Assembly: GCF_001649575.2 (NCBI RefSeq)
Contig: NC_051431.1
Location: forward strand, 15,969,550 to 16,033,549
Direction: 5' to 3'
From: Kryptolebias marmoratus
Taxonomy: Eukaryota; Chordata; Actinopteri; Cyprinodontiformes; Rivulidae
Length of the DNA stretch: 64,000 bases
The notes beneath the pieces are model-generated. The model made no database searches. It was not told where the DNA came from and worked only from the letters and a program-made list of their open reading frames with translations. The position numbers were made by a program, and so were the translations under genes. Numbering within the stretch: position 1 is the stretch's first letter; every line of letters starts with the position of its first letter. This document shows, piece by piece, positions 38,556 through 53,632 of the stretch.

Positions 38556-39165
38556 AAAGGCCTAGTATTCCTTGAAGGCCAGAATGCCAGCATTTTAAAG
38601 TAACACCATCTAATGCTGAGAAGAGATGGAATTTTAGCCATTTTGGTCAAACCTTGTAAATAAATTTATGCACAATCTCAGGTGATTAAGTGAGATCTTG
38701 CAAGATTTGTTAATGCTCAAAGAATGAGTTAAGAATGACTAAACTACTACTCCCTAAAATCTTAGCTCCCTTTCTGTAAAATTTACTGACAAGTAGCCAT
38801 TTTTGTGCTGGCTAATGTTTCTTAGCTAAAAACAAGATCAGTTTGTTCTTAAAATAGATGGTAGAAATAAATCTTAGCCACAACCAAACCAAATTTTAGC
38901 TCAATATCTAAAAAATTGGTTAAGTTCTACCTATTTTTGTGTTTGTTAATGTTGCTTAGCTGTGGTGGTCATCTTGAATTGGATTCACTCCAAAAGGTAA
39001 TCAGTTATAGATCCAGTGGTTACTTTTTGAAGGTTTCATTAAAATCCCTCCAGTGGGTCATGAAATATTTTGCTAAACCAACAAACAGCCAAACACACAC
39101 GCACGCACGCAGACACGGTCAAAAATATTATCGCCTCTTGCCTTCGGGGGTGGATGGTCATAAGC
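38556..39165 (+). repeat. Dispersed family B repeat, copy 5
   Basis: From GGCCTAGTATTCCTTGAAGG through TCTTGCAAGATTTGTTAATG and two CAAATTTTAGCTCAATATCT-like modules to GCCTCTTGCCTTCGGGGGTG. The centre has an extra partial module around 38750-38910. Confidence 0.82.
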
Positions 39166-39170
39166 CATTA

Positions 39171-42100
39171 TTGGCACAGTATTAGCAACAAATCACATAA
39201 TAAGCTTTAATGGCAGGAAAAGCATTTAAGGTGCTGTCACAGTCATCCAGAAATCGGCTTCCCAGAGTTTCTAAAATCATTTCATTCTGTTTTCCCCTGT
39301 GAGGTCATTAGGAAGAGCATAAAACGACATAAAAAGTCAGCAAAAAATAAATGATGATAGCATAGTGCTGTTTTTAAGTGTCTCACATCATCTATAAGAT
39401 GACTGAAGCTCTAAATGAAAGAAGTGAACAAAGAAAAGGCACAGAGTCACGCTGTCAGTGAGGATGGTGGAAATATGTAAACGAGTTGTCAAGCCAATGT
39501 GTCAGAGAGATACAGAGTCAGAGGAAACTATGTGTAAAAAGTGGTTTTAAGTGGTGGTATGTGCTGCTGGGTTGGGGCCAGCTGCTCCAAGCATTTATTT
39601 ATTCTTCAAGCCTGGAAATGCAGACTGAGTGGGGGAAATGTCCTCTTTGGAAGTGTGTATTTACATATGTGTTTGCACTGAACTCGTGTCTGTAAATGTT
39701 AATGGTCATCAGTGCATCAGCACACTTTCAATTAATGTCTAAATCAGCACAGAACCAGTAATTTGCTTGTCAACTTGGGAACAAAGGCTTGTTTTCACTT
39801 GGCAATTGTAATGAGGCATGCTGGCAACAAGCCCCTGAAAAACAGCACCACGAAGAGATGCGAAGAAACAAAGCTGCGGACCGGCCTTGAGCATCTTCAC
39901 TCTGATTGGTCAGCTTTTGAAGAGCCAGTGATAATTGAGATGACTGGAGCAGAGACTTCTAAAACTACCTAATTGCCCCACTTAAATTCGGTAATTCCCT
40001 GCAGAAGTGTTACAGCAGAGTTTTGCATCCATCGCTCAATCCACCACCACCACACACGACGGATAGATTCTGTGTGCAGACTGTCGTGGCCTTAATTTAA
40101 AATTAAACAAAATTAAGTGAAAATTATAAAATAAATAAATAAGCAGAAAGCCTGCTTGTAGCCACAGCGCCACCACCACTACCACTAAAAAAAAAAAGGT
40201 TTAAGCTAAAAGACAAGCGGAAAAAGCCTTCTTATGAGAAAGCGCTGAGGTAATGAACAGCTATTTCACATGACTCATGAATCAGCTTCTATCACAGAAA
40301 CACAACCAGGCCTACAGTGCCACTTTCTTTAATGATACCGTGCTATTTAACTTTGTTCTGTTCAAACCAGCAAAGACAAACACATAATTCACATGGCTGG
40401 ATTTTGGGACACTTTAAAAGCATCACTGCTAATATTTCCATGTGACACATAGTTTTCTGTTTTTTGGAAACAGTTTTAGCCTCTTTCCAACGGACAAATG
40501 AGCGATTTTGAACACTACTCATTTAAACTTAAATTTCCAAAGGGTCTCATCAGTAGAATTTGGAAATTCTTCTACAGTGGTGTAATGGCTTTATGTTTGT
40601 CTAAAAATATTCTGCCAGTTCTCTTGTTACTCTGTCACATTTCTAGAAAAGTTATTAACAACATTTAATGCTAAGCTTTCAAAAGAAGAATAGAAAACTC
40701 AGTTGAATTCCTTGTTGTCAGGGCTCTGTAGTTTAATAACATAACCACTTTTGTTTTACACATAGAAAACAGCCACATTACATAATCCATCGAATCATTT
40801 TTATTAAGCCTACTTCAGCGTCTAAATTGATGGTAAGCAGTCATTGTTTAATTCCAAAGCCAAACTTCATTATATTTATGTTTTTATTTTTAACAACAGG
40901 AAGGTAAAACATGACGAATGTATGAGGAAGAGTCTGACTCCAACGGTTTGACTCTGTCATGCTGCAAAGATGATCAGATGCGGTCTGCATGTAAATGCAG
41001 TCTGCAGCAGCCCATAATATGTAAACTGTATCGATTTGTGAGTAATTCACCATAGGCCCAACCTATATCGACTCTAAATGACAGATGAGGTTACGCACCG
41101 CTGCAATAATCAACCACTCAAACCATGCCAAGACAAGTCATCAACATTTATTCCAAACAGAAAAGAATAGAACAGAATAGAACAGACATTAGCTACACTT
41201 TTACACCTCAATGATCCACAGTGTTACAGACGTATACTCATCTATACAAGAAGCAGCAATTCTTGACACAACTTTAAATTGTCCATTTTCATATCAGTTC
41301 AGGACAGGCTTATTTCCCACTCTAACCCCAATTCTTACGCTAATTTATAATCATTTTTATAAGACAGTAGAAGGAGAAGCAGAGTTGAGCCCCGATGTAA
41401 TTTGGGGCTTCTTTGAACAAAGCAAATCTTAATGAGTGATACACATACACAAAGTAAGACACAAATACACACAGTTATAGTATCATAGTGTTAAAGGACA
41501 CAGACACACGGAAACAACAAAAAAGACTGACAACAGCAGCGGATATGAGGATATGTGACCCTGATGCAAGAAAATGAGTTGTATTCCTCTGCGACAAGAG
41601 AAAACGTTGGAGACCAAGGATTTTTTTTTTCATGATCTATTCACGCTTTCTGAATACTATGGATGGAATAGAGCGGGCCAAGGTCAGAGACAGAATTCCC
41701 AATTCTAATTCGGAACGTTGCTCAGTACCCGGAGCAAGAGTAAGGGATTAATTTAGAGATCCATTCACTACGCCGGTGCAGGGGGGCAGAGACGGCAAAA
41801 TGCAATGAAGAAAAGAGTGTGACTGAGGAAACAGGGATAAGAGAGAAAGGGAAAGATAGGACGGAGAGAACGTGGGCAACAAAGTGTGTGAGAAACATTG
41901 TGACCGAGAGAAAGAGAAGTGGTTCTGTTTGCTACATGAGGCCTGCAGACAGACAGAGCTGAGAGTTTATACAGAAAAGCTTCATTTTCCCAACGATACG
42001 GCTCACATTTCCTAATATTTTAAAAGTGTGCATCCCCAAAACCGCAAAAGCAAAACAGAGAAAACACAGGTAGGCTGACTCATGCTTGAATGAGATAAAA

Positions 42101-43937
42101 AGGGAATATAAATAGTAAAAGAACTGATAAACAGACAGCAATAAGACAGAATAAAGCATACAAAATATTTACTTGTTCATCCCACAGAAAAAATATTATT
42201 CTAGTTCTCAGAACTGGTTGACCTCCCTCACCTCTCAGTGTCCCTGAACCTTAAGCCGATTCATTTCAAATGATAACGTACATCTTTTAAATTGGACTAT
42301 AAATAAATTATTACATTTTTAAGCTAGTTAATTCCCTCTAACAGGCTTTTAGCAAACTTTACTCAAAGAAGGAAAAAAAAAAATCACATTAATTAGAGAT
42401 GATTTTCAGTCACAGATGAATACGCATGTGAGAGCTGACAAAAATAAATTCAGTGTTCATGGCAAAGAAAGGAACATAAAAGCTGGGGCAGCACTGTAGC
42501 TCACTGATGTTGGTTTATAGTTAGATCAGTGGCTAGAATAAATATTATCACATCATATTCCTGAAAACCATAAATATGTATGATCATGAGTGTTTTTTCA
42601 TTTTAAACTACTAAACCATTTTACCTAACTCCACACCATTAGAACAAAAATAGACTATTTTACAAATGACTTGAATGTCCATCTTTAATGTGAAACTGAA
42701 AAAAATGAACAATGTTATCTTGTTGTAATGACATACAGCACATCAGAATGATGATCTTGTAACTTCATCCACCTTTGAGTCCCCATGTCCTGATGTATTG
42801 CTGAATAAACCACAAATTCCTGCATGAGCATTTTAGGTTGTTAATTTAAGCAATTGTATTTTGGAATTTTTAAAAATTGATGCATTTAGGAGTTTTTGGT
42901 GAAAATTTTGTTTTTATTACATTAAAAAAATGCTTTCCAATGTGGATATATTTTAAAAACTTTATGGTGGATCATTGTAGACCAGAACATTTTTCTGAAA
43001 CAATGACTTAGTAACCTATTTTGTACTAACCCACTATCACTTTGAGCATTAAAAACACAAATGAGTATAAAGCTTCCTTTTTTTTTTAAGTTTTACCTGA
43101 GTTTGTTCCACTTTATCTTTAACTTTGATCATGTGCTGAAATAGTTAATAACTAAGGGGAAATTGTAAACAATATCAAAGTAAAACAGAAGTCCTGGGAG
43201 AATCTTTAGATCAAGCTAAACATGTTATTTCTCTTTATTTTGATATGTCGTTAATGAGGACATTCTCACCACCTAGTGGTGTGGCATGGGTATTTCAGCA
43301 TTTTGATTAAAAAATGTGAATGAAGGAAAAAAAAATCAATTTCAAAACGTATTCCTTGTAGTGCAGACAGGATCTTAAGTCATTCCTTGGATAGAGCACA
43401 TTTTTTATTCTGCTTGGATGTCTGGACTCGTACATTCTGTATGAGTTGTGATGAACTTTCTGCAGGTTCATTTATATCAAAGGTATCCTGACAACTAATT
43501 AAATTAACTTCTCCGACTTTTCATCCAACACCACAAGTGAGTTGACATTTTTATGATAGAGTGAAATGTCTCATTAGGTACAAGACAAATAGTCCTCCAA
43601 TAAAGGACACTCGTGTTGTTTTGTAGATAAATGAGATGTCCTGTGATCTTTTATCAGAGTAGGTATTTCTTTGTTTTTCTTACTGTAGTGGTTTTAAAGT
43701 GATTGAAACTGGTAATAAAATTAGTTAATTTTAAAAAGATTTTATGAACTGTATTAAAACTAATCAAATGCTTCTGTTTATTTTCAGTTGGCCATTTTGA
43801 AAATGTAAATTTTCCATCATGAACCAGCTCCAGCTTTAAATAATTACATAATCACTAAAGCCATATTGTGTGCACTGACGTATTTTAATGAATGTCTTTT
43901 TTGTTGATTTTTGTAGCCTTATTTTGTTTAGTGAATG
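39171..43937. other. Intron 2 stretch, nothing certain recognised
   Basis: Mostly AT-rich. 39740-39970 and 41640-41790 are less AT-rich, contain CpG, and may be regulatory. A short GAATAGAACA duplication lies at 41164-41185. No exon or transposon was seen. Confidence 0.45.
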
Positions 43938-44018
43938 CCATCCATCCATCCATCCATCCATCCATCCATCCATCCATCCATCCATCCATCCATCCATCCA
44001 TCCATCCATCCATCCATC
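43938..44018 (+). repeat. (CCAT)n microsatellite
   Basis: 81 bases of uninterrupted CCAT units (about 20). The unit equals the tail of the Rex3-like elements, so it may have grown from a retrotransposon end, but no element body is visible beside it. Confidence 0.95.
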
Positions 44019-48276
<4,258 letters not shown>

Positions 48277-48710
48277 TTATTGTCAGGTGGAGAGGGGTCA
48301 GGTGGGAACATGGAGACACAGGGAAAAGTAAGGAAGGAAAAGATGGATGGGGAGGGCGGAGAAAAACAGAGGATGAAGGGGAGGAGAGCCAATATCTTCA
48401 TTAGCTTTGTTATAAAAGGTAATTTGTCTTTCGGCACATCCTCGCTCTCCATCTCACGCGCTGGCTTGAATGGAGAATGTGCTTGTGGATGCTGTTCATT
48501 CCACTGATGAAATCTGAGAGAGGCAGAAAAATAAGCTGACAGAGAAGTTTAATGACTCAGAGAGGACAGGAGAGGAATCAGAGGAGGAGGAGCAGAAAGT
48601 GTCACTTTAAAGAAGGAGGAGCAAGGGTCAACTATGTACAGGGAAGAAAAAAAAATGAATAAAATGAATAAACAGCAAAAGAAAAAAAGAACTTTATGTC
48701 TCTCTCTCTC

Positions 48711-48758
<48 letters not shown>
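48711..48758 (+). repeat. (TA)n microsatellite in intron 1
   Basis: About 20 TA units after a short CT run. Likely polymorphic. Confidence 0.96.
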
Positions 48759-48761
<3 letters not shown>

Positions 48762-49189
48762 AAACATTATCTAATCCTTTCAGCTCATTCTCAGATAACC
48801 AAAGAGTTTATCCTCTCTTCTTCTACCTGACAGGATATTAATAACCGTAACATAACACTGGTAACTGCTAAAACAAATGAATAATTCAGATTATGTTTTG
48901 CACTTATATTTGTGAGAATAAAATAAAAATAAAGCCTTTTGTCATATCACACTAGCAGTTAGGACACTGCATTTATTTCAAAAATCTTGTTAAATGTCCA
49001 CAAAACGTCCCTTTTCTCTTTTGCTCTACACTATTGGAATAATCTTCAGAATACCCATCAGCCTTCAGACACTTGCCCCTCTTTTCATGAATTTTCAAGG
49101 AGTTTTAAAAGCTGCACTGAGACAATCGTGTAATTGTGTTGTGTTTTACTGTTAATGAAACCCGTTAGACTTTATGCCCACTGTCTTTA

Positions 49190-49765
49190 ACCCATGCTTC
49201 CTTCGATATTGCCCACTGCCAAAGGTGAAAGGGCAATGATGGTTTTGCCTTTGTCTGAGTGTTTGTGTTCCTTTGTCTGCTATGTTAGCAAGCCAACATA
49301 GAACAGATTTTATTGAAACTCTCACAAAGTAAACATTAGATGAACATGTACAACTGATAAACTTTATATTCAACCCAATTCAAGATATCCACCATAGTCA
49401 ATTGGTGTTAGAAAACACAAGAATTGCTTTCACTCAGTCAACTTTACAGATATCTCACTAAAATTTGGTGTGGTAGTATATAAAACTAACTCGTGACACA
49501 TAAAGCACTTTGCATTGTACAAGATCTTTGCTTACAACTTTAACATTCACTTTTGGCATCAACTGTGTTAGTCTTTTGGGAAATTATCTCATGAATCACT
49601 GACCAGATTTTATTGAAACTCTCAGAAAGCAATCGTGGATTGTACATTTACAACTAATCAACATTAACAAACACAAAAATGGCAATAGCTCTGACAGTTT
49701 TCTAAATATTAAGCTAATGTCTGATGCTGTAGAAGCTGAGTCTTCTTTAACACATGAAGAAATGG
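49190..49765 (-). repeat. Dispersed family B repeat, copy 6, left part with two modules
   Basis: In minus orientation: GGCAATGATGGTTTTGCCTT, TTTATTGAAACTCTCACAAA, then a second module starting AATTATCTCATGAATCACTG. It stops within the CTGAGTCTTCTTTAACACAT phrase, and its continuation is found at 50866-51028 after an inserted element. Confidence 0.8.
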
Positions 49766-49879
49766 ATACATTTGTTGGCCTCCTTACAGCTCATTGAAAC
49801 AATGTTTCATTTCTTGTGTAAAGTGATTTAGTTAAAAGCAGGTAAAACTGTTTATTGTGTATTTTCATGTCTTTATTTT

Positions 49880-50815
49880 GTGACAGAATGAACAAAATAA
49901 CAGAGAAAGCAAATAAGAGAAAGCAAAAGTTAAAGCTGACTGAGGAAGAAAAGAAAATTATAGATATCCAAATTAAAGGTAAAGGCTACAAGACCATCTC
50001 CAAGCAGCTTCATGATTCTCTGAACACAGCTGCCAATATTACTACCGTATTTTCCAGACTTGTTTCCAGACTATAAGGCACACCTAAAAGCCTCCAATTT
50101 TCTCAAAAAACGACAGTGCGTCTTATAATCCAGAGAGCCTTTTATATGTAAGAAGTCGTAATGTTTTTGTATGACTTTGGTTAAACTACAAAGCCGCACC
50201 GCTTGCAGCATTAAGGCTCAGTTATAGTCGCGCAGGGCCCGCGGACATGAGCGAGCGGTGGAGGCATTTATACTTGACGCTTACGTCAGTGCAATATTCT
50301 GTAAAAAGACGGGGCAGTTTTGTTCTGCTTAATGCGCCTTATAGTTCAGTGCGCTTTATATATGACAAAAGTTCGAAAATAGACCATTCATTGACAGTGC
50401 GTCTTATATTCCAGTGCGCCCTATAGTGCAGAAAATATGGTAAAAAGTTTAAGGTCTGTCGGATTGTAGCCAGCCTTCCAGAATGTGGATGCAAGATGAA
50501 ATGCAACCCCAGGTTAATCAGACAGACTGTATGAATGGAAGGAAAAGAGCCGAGGAAACCATCCAAAACCATTTAGGCTGAACTTCAAAGTCAAGGTACG
50601 TCACTTTCTGATTGCACCATCTGTTGCATTTTGATTTATAATGGGCTCCATGGAAAAAGACCCAGGAGGGCTCCACTACTGGCAGAAAAACACAAAGAAA
50701 GCCAGACAGCAATTAACGGAAATGCATGTTGACAAGCCCCAAAGATTGAATACTGAACTCACTGAAGACACAAAAATGGAGCTATTTGACCAGCCACATC
50801 ATTTCTGTTTTTTTG
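49880..50815 (+). pseudogene. Tc1-like transposase relic, interrupted by a second element
   Basis: The plus strand encodes LTEEEKKIIDIQIKGKGYKT then ISKQLHDSLNTAANI: the N-terminal helix-turn-helix of Tc1-like transposases. After the 50045-50440 insertion it resumes with broken frames: KFKVCRIVASLPECGCK, CNPRLIRQTV, later GLHGKRPRRAPLL and DTKMELFDQPHH. The last corresponds to the DETKmELFG..H region around the first catalytic Asp. The catalytic C-terminal half and the inverted repeats are missing. Dead copy. Confidence 0.82.
50045..50440. mobile_element. MITE with CCGTATTTTC / ACTATAAGGC-type ends, inserted in a Tc1 relic
   Basis: The left end begins CCGTATTTTCCAGAC and continues CTATAAGGCACACC; the right end reversed begins CCATATTTTCTGCACTATAG. 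Repeated internal phrases are ACAGTGCGTCTTATA and GTGCGCTTTATA. It is bounded by TA on both sides. This is a widespread fish non-autonomous element; its superfamily is not certain to me. TTTCCAGACT is duplicated at the left end. Confidence 0.8.
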
Positions 50816-50865
50816 ATTATTGTGAAAGGGTACCAAGAAATTTATTTGTGTCTGTACTCACATAT

Positions 50866-51028
50866 GTCACAAAATCTCACACTATTGCAAGAAACTGTGC
50901 ATGTAATTTACAAGGTTTGACCAAAACGGCTATAGTCCATCCCTTCACATCATAGGATCTTAACTTAAAACTCTGGCAAAAAAGGGGGCAGGTGGTATGC
51001 TTTCTTTCACGGAATGCTAGGCTTTGAG
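50866..51028 (-). repeat. Dispersed family B repeat, copy 6, right part
   Basis: Contains TTTGACCAAAACGGCTATAG, TTAAAACTCTGGCAAAAAAG and CACGGAATGCTAGGCTTTGA, the family B end in minus orientation. It continues the copy broken at 49765. Confidence 0.75.
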
Positions 51029-52806
51029 AAATTTCAAAAGTTTGACACCTCATGCTTGTATGCATGTTGCTATTTTAAAAACAGTCTTTTAGAGTAAAAT
51101 TATGTTGAACCCTTGATTTTTGAAGAAAGGCTCAAAGGTCTAGCATTAATCATTCCTGTATAACAATCCCAGAATCTGAGAGGACTTTATTCTCACATTC
51201 TGACTATAATTCCATTTACATAAAAAAATAATCTAAAGGTTTATATCACAATCACTCATTTACAAGTTTGATTTACTGTTCCAATATTTGTTCTATTACT
51301 GATCCCATTTTTTATTTATTTTTAAAGAAGCAATACTTAATTTATTTAAGTTGGTTCCTGGCAGACTGAAGCCTTGACTGTGCTTGCTTTAGGAGAGAGA
51401 TAAGAAGGAGGGATGTGAGAGGAGGAGGAAGGATGCAGAGCATTTTCAATGAAGCACCTTTTAAAATCCAAACACCGTGACAGGTTTCTGGTATCAATGA
51501 CCATCTTTTTCACAGTAAAAGTTGCTGTTTTTATGCCTCATATGGCTCAGCCACACATTAAGCATCCAGACAAAAACACAATTTAAACCAATTAAACAAA
51601 ATAACTTTGATTTTGTTTAAGATTTATTGTAGTTATTGATGGAAAGACATTGTGTGAGTCTTTTAGTGTATTCAACCACTTTGATATGTCACACATTTAC
51701 GTTCATGCAAACACACACAGTCCAGTTAGATGAAGGATGCAGATGTGCCCCATCATGGTACATTATTTTAGTTCTGCTTCATGTTAACACACATCAACAC
51801 ACATGTTCATGAAATTGTCTGCTTCAGCTAATCTAACAGAAGTGGAGGGATGTGCAGTTGACTCCTCAGGTGAAGTGGAGAACCGAGGAGCAGCAGGATT
51901 GATCATGTATGTATAGGTGTGAATTTACAGTGGCTGATTAGGAGGAAAGGAAAAAATATGTTGTTCTGCAGCACCACATGCAGTTTGGATGTGCAAACCA
52001 GCCTCTGCCTTGCAGGACACTTGTAAATGTTTGCGGGGTTTTTTTTTTTGCAGATGCATGTGCACAATGAAGACTTGCAAAAAAAAAAAGCAGTGCAGGT
52101 ATGTGTGCAGAACAAGGAAGAGAATATTTAGCGCATTAACTTTTATTGGCAGCTGCGAAGAGACAGAGTCAAGGAGGCGAATCTCATTATAGGACCTCCC
52201 AGCTGCCCCCCACACCTCCCCTCCTAACTCCCCATCCTACACACAAACACAAGTACTGATGCAGTGAATGTGCGCTTGTAGAGAGGGAGACAGAGAACAT
52301 TTTGATTCCATGCATGTGTGCTCCGCAGTCACTGAGCGGACTGACGGTTTAGTTTTGAGTTAACTTTATCCCTGATCTTTTACGAAGGCTTGGGGGGAGG
52401 TTTGCCCTGCTCTAACATAGGGGGAGATAAGAGGGAAAAGGGCAGTGACAGAGAGGGAGAATACTGCAGTGTCTAAACACCGAACAAGACGAGAAAAGAA
52501 CAAAGCTCCCTGAAACATTCATGAGACCAGAACAGCTTTTAAAATACAGGATGCAGTGAAAGAGTTGTAAACCAAACGAGTCACTGCAGAGAAGCAGCAT
52601 ATATGTAATTAAAAAAATAAAGATGTACTATAAAGCCTAGTTTTGTGTTCCTCTGTTCCATCGTTTCTGGTCATTTTCTTGTTTTTTCCATCTCTGGATT
52701 TTTTTTCTGTCCCCTTCCTTATGGTATTTCCTGCCCACTAAAATGCCAGTCATATTTGGTGTAGTGTGTCAGATCTGAGTGCCCGTGCGTAAAATCAGTA
52801 ACTCAC

Positions 52807-52900
52807 CTATCTGCACTGAGCTGGGGAAAGCCCCTGTTGCCAGTCCCCAAAGGGCGGAATACACCCCAAGAAAGTGCCAAGAAAAAATAATAATCCTCAT
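52807..52900 (-). CDS. gria4: gria4 coding exon 1: start codon, signal peptide and mature N-terminus of AMPA receptor GluA4
   Basis: Read on the minus strand, an ATG at 52900 opens 31 codons plus one base and ends at a GTGAGT splice donor (52806-52801). The peptide starts MRIIIFSW, runs through a hydrophobic stretch to LWGLATG, then AFPSSVQI. This is the layout of vertebrate GluA4: a signal peptide of about 23 residues, then a mature protein beginning AFPSSVQIGG. The split glycine codon (phase 1) is completed by exon 2. GluA4 is a subunit of the tetrameric AMPA-type ionotropic glutamate receptor, a postsynaptic cation channel for fast excitatory transmission. Signal-peptide residues differ from mammals, as expected, while the AFPSSVQIG start looks unchanged. 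The next in-frame Met is not in this exon, so this ATG is the natural start. Identity as gria4 rests on this exon together with exons 2 and 3; the a/b paralogue is unresolved. Confidence 0.95.
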
Positions 52901-52933
52901 TGTTTCTTTTTTTCCCTTTTCCCTTCAGTTCCT

Positions 52934-52954
52934 TCAGAAACTGTTGAGAGACAT
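52934..52954 (-). promoter_or_regulatory. Short upstream ORF (MSLNSF) close to the gria4 start
   Basis: An ATG at 52954 on the minus strand is followed by five sense codons and TGA at 52936-52934, only 33 bases before the main ATG. The context is weak, with C at -3 and T at +4. Given its closeness it is very likely within the 5' leader; an effect on translation is uncertain. Confidence 0.45.
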
Positions 52955-53081
52955 GGAGAAAGAGGGGAAGATGCGCAAGAGATAAGAAGGCGTCAGAGGA
53001 AGGTAAAAATAAAAGAAGAAGATGAGAAGGGGTATTTCCCCCCCTTGCCTTTTTTTCTTAAAAAAAAAAAAAAGAGTATTC

Positions 53082-53090
53082 CTAATCCAT
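53082..53090 (-). promoter_or_regulatory. Minimal upstream ORF (Met-Asp-stop) in strong Kozak context
   Basis: The minus strand reads CCCACC ATG GAT TAG, with A at -3 and G at +4, a near-ideal vertebrate initiation context, about 190 bases upstream of the gria4 start codon. It encodes only two residues. Minimal ORFs of this kind usually hold ribosomes at the stop codon and lower main-ORF translation. Whether it is in the mRNA is inferred. Confidence 0.5.
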
Positions 53091-53244
53091 GGTGGGTTTG
53101 TCCGTTTCTTCTCCTGCAGTGTCCGCTCAGAAGAGCGCTGTGTGTCCAGTGCTCATGGAAAAAAGACGGGGAGAAAGAGAGAGAGGAAGAGAGTGTATGT
53201 GTGTATGGTGTATGTGTGTGTGAGGGGGGAAACTCGCTGGAATG

Positions 53245-53249
53245 ATTGG
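53245..53249 (-). promoter_or_regulatory. CCAAT box
   Basis: The plus strand ATTGG at 53245-53249 reads CCAAT toward gria4, inside CGCCAATCA, about 345 bases upstream of the ATG. The extended match resembles an NF-Y site. Chance occurrence is possible. Confidence 0.4.
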
Positions 53250-53317
53250 CGAGCCGGGAGAACAGGCTGCATTGAAGAACTGGACATGCGCGCCCCGTCT
53301 CTTTTCTTTCTCTCCTA

Positions 53318-53338
53318 CCCCCACCCCCACCCCCACCC
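53318..53338 (-). promoter_or_regulatory. G-quadruplex motif next to the gria4 start region
   Basis: Four G-runs of 3, 5, 5 and 5 bases separated by single T residues on the gria4 sense strand. This fits the G3+N1-7 rule with the shortest possible loops, so a stable parallel quadruplex is expected in DNA, or in RNA if transcribed. It adjoins the GA/CT tract. Confidence 0.7.
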
Positions 53339-53343
53339 TCACC

Positions 53344-53371
53344 ACTCTCTCTCTCTCTCTCTCTCTCTCTC
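53344..53371 (+). repeat. (CT)n tract, GA-repeat on the gria4 sense strand
   Basis: Fourteen uninterrupted CT dinucleotides. Such polypurine/polypyrimidine tracts near promoters can bind GAGA-type factors or adopt triplex DNA. Here it sits between the G-quadruplex motif and a hairpin. Confidence 0.9.
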
Positions 53372-53392
53372 AGTGAAACGCTCCGTTTCACT
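53372..53392. repeat. Perfect 9-bp hairpin upstream of gria4
   Basis: AGTGAAACG and CGTTTCACT are exact reverse complements separated by CTC. It abuts the (CT)n tract. It could be a palindromic protein-binding site or an RNA hairpin if transcribed. Confidence 0.7.
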
Positions 53393-53632
53393 CTGAACCT
53401 TTCTCCTCCGCCTCCTCCTTTACATCTTTTCTTGTTCTAACTGCTGCCTCTTGATATTTGCAGGAAAAGCAAATAAAGAGTCCCCCCCACCACACTCCCA
53501 AGTGCGTGCGTGCGCGTGTGTACTCTCTCTATGAATGCTTGACACCATTTAACTTGACATAAATCTTGTTGTAATCCACCATCACTCTCTGACATGTGCT
53601 CAAAATAGTTGCACAGAAGAACAAAATAAAGA

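Larger units (their letters stand above)
52901..53540 (-). promoter_or_regulatory. gria4 5' leader and proximal promoter region
   Basis: This segment lies directly upstream of the gria4 ATG and is richer in G, C and CpG than its surroundings. On the minus strand, from far to near, it contains: a perfect hairpin (53372-53392), a GA tract (53344-53371), a run of four G-blocks (53318-53338), a CCAAT box (53249-53245), a strong-context two-codon upstream ORF (53090-53082), an A-rich stretch, and a six-codon upstream ORF (52954-52934). No TATA box at a convincing place was seen. The transcription start cannot be placed from sequence, so which of these elements fall in the mRNA is inferred. If transcription starts 60-100 bases downstream of the CCAAT box, both listed upstream ORFs would be in the leader. 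Confidence 0.6.

Noticed and set aside
53140..53165. Second RE1-like sequence (AGCGCTGTGTGTCCAGTGCTCA)
   Set aside because: The half-sites are imperfect and the spacing is wrong, compared with the good match at 54709.
52874..53396. Several 105-132 codon ORFs on both strands at the gria4 5' end
   Set aside because: They arise from the A-rich run, the C/G-runs and the CT repeat; composition is Lys/Arg/Glu or Ser/Leu/Pro rich with no domain.
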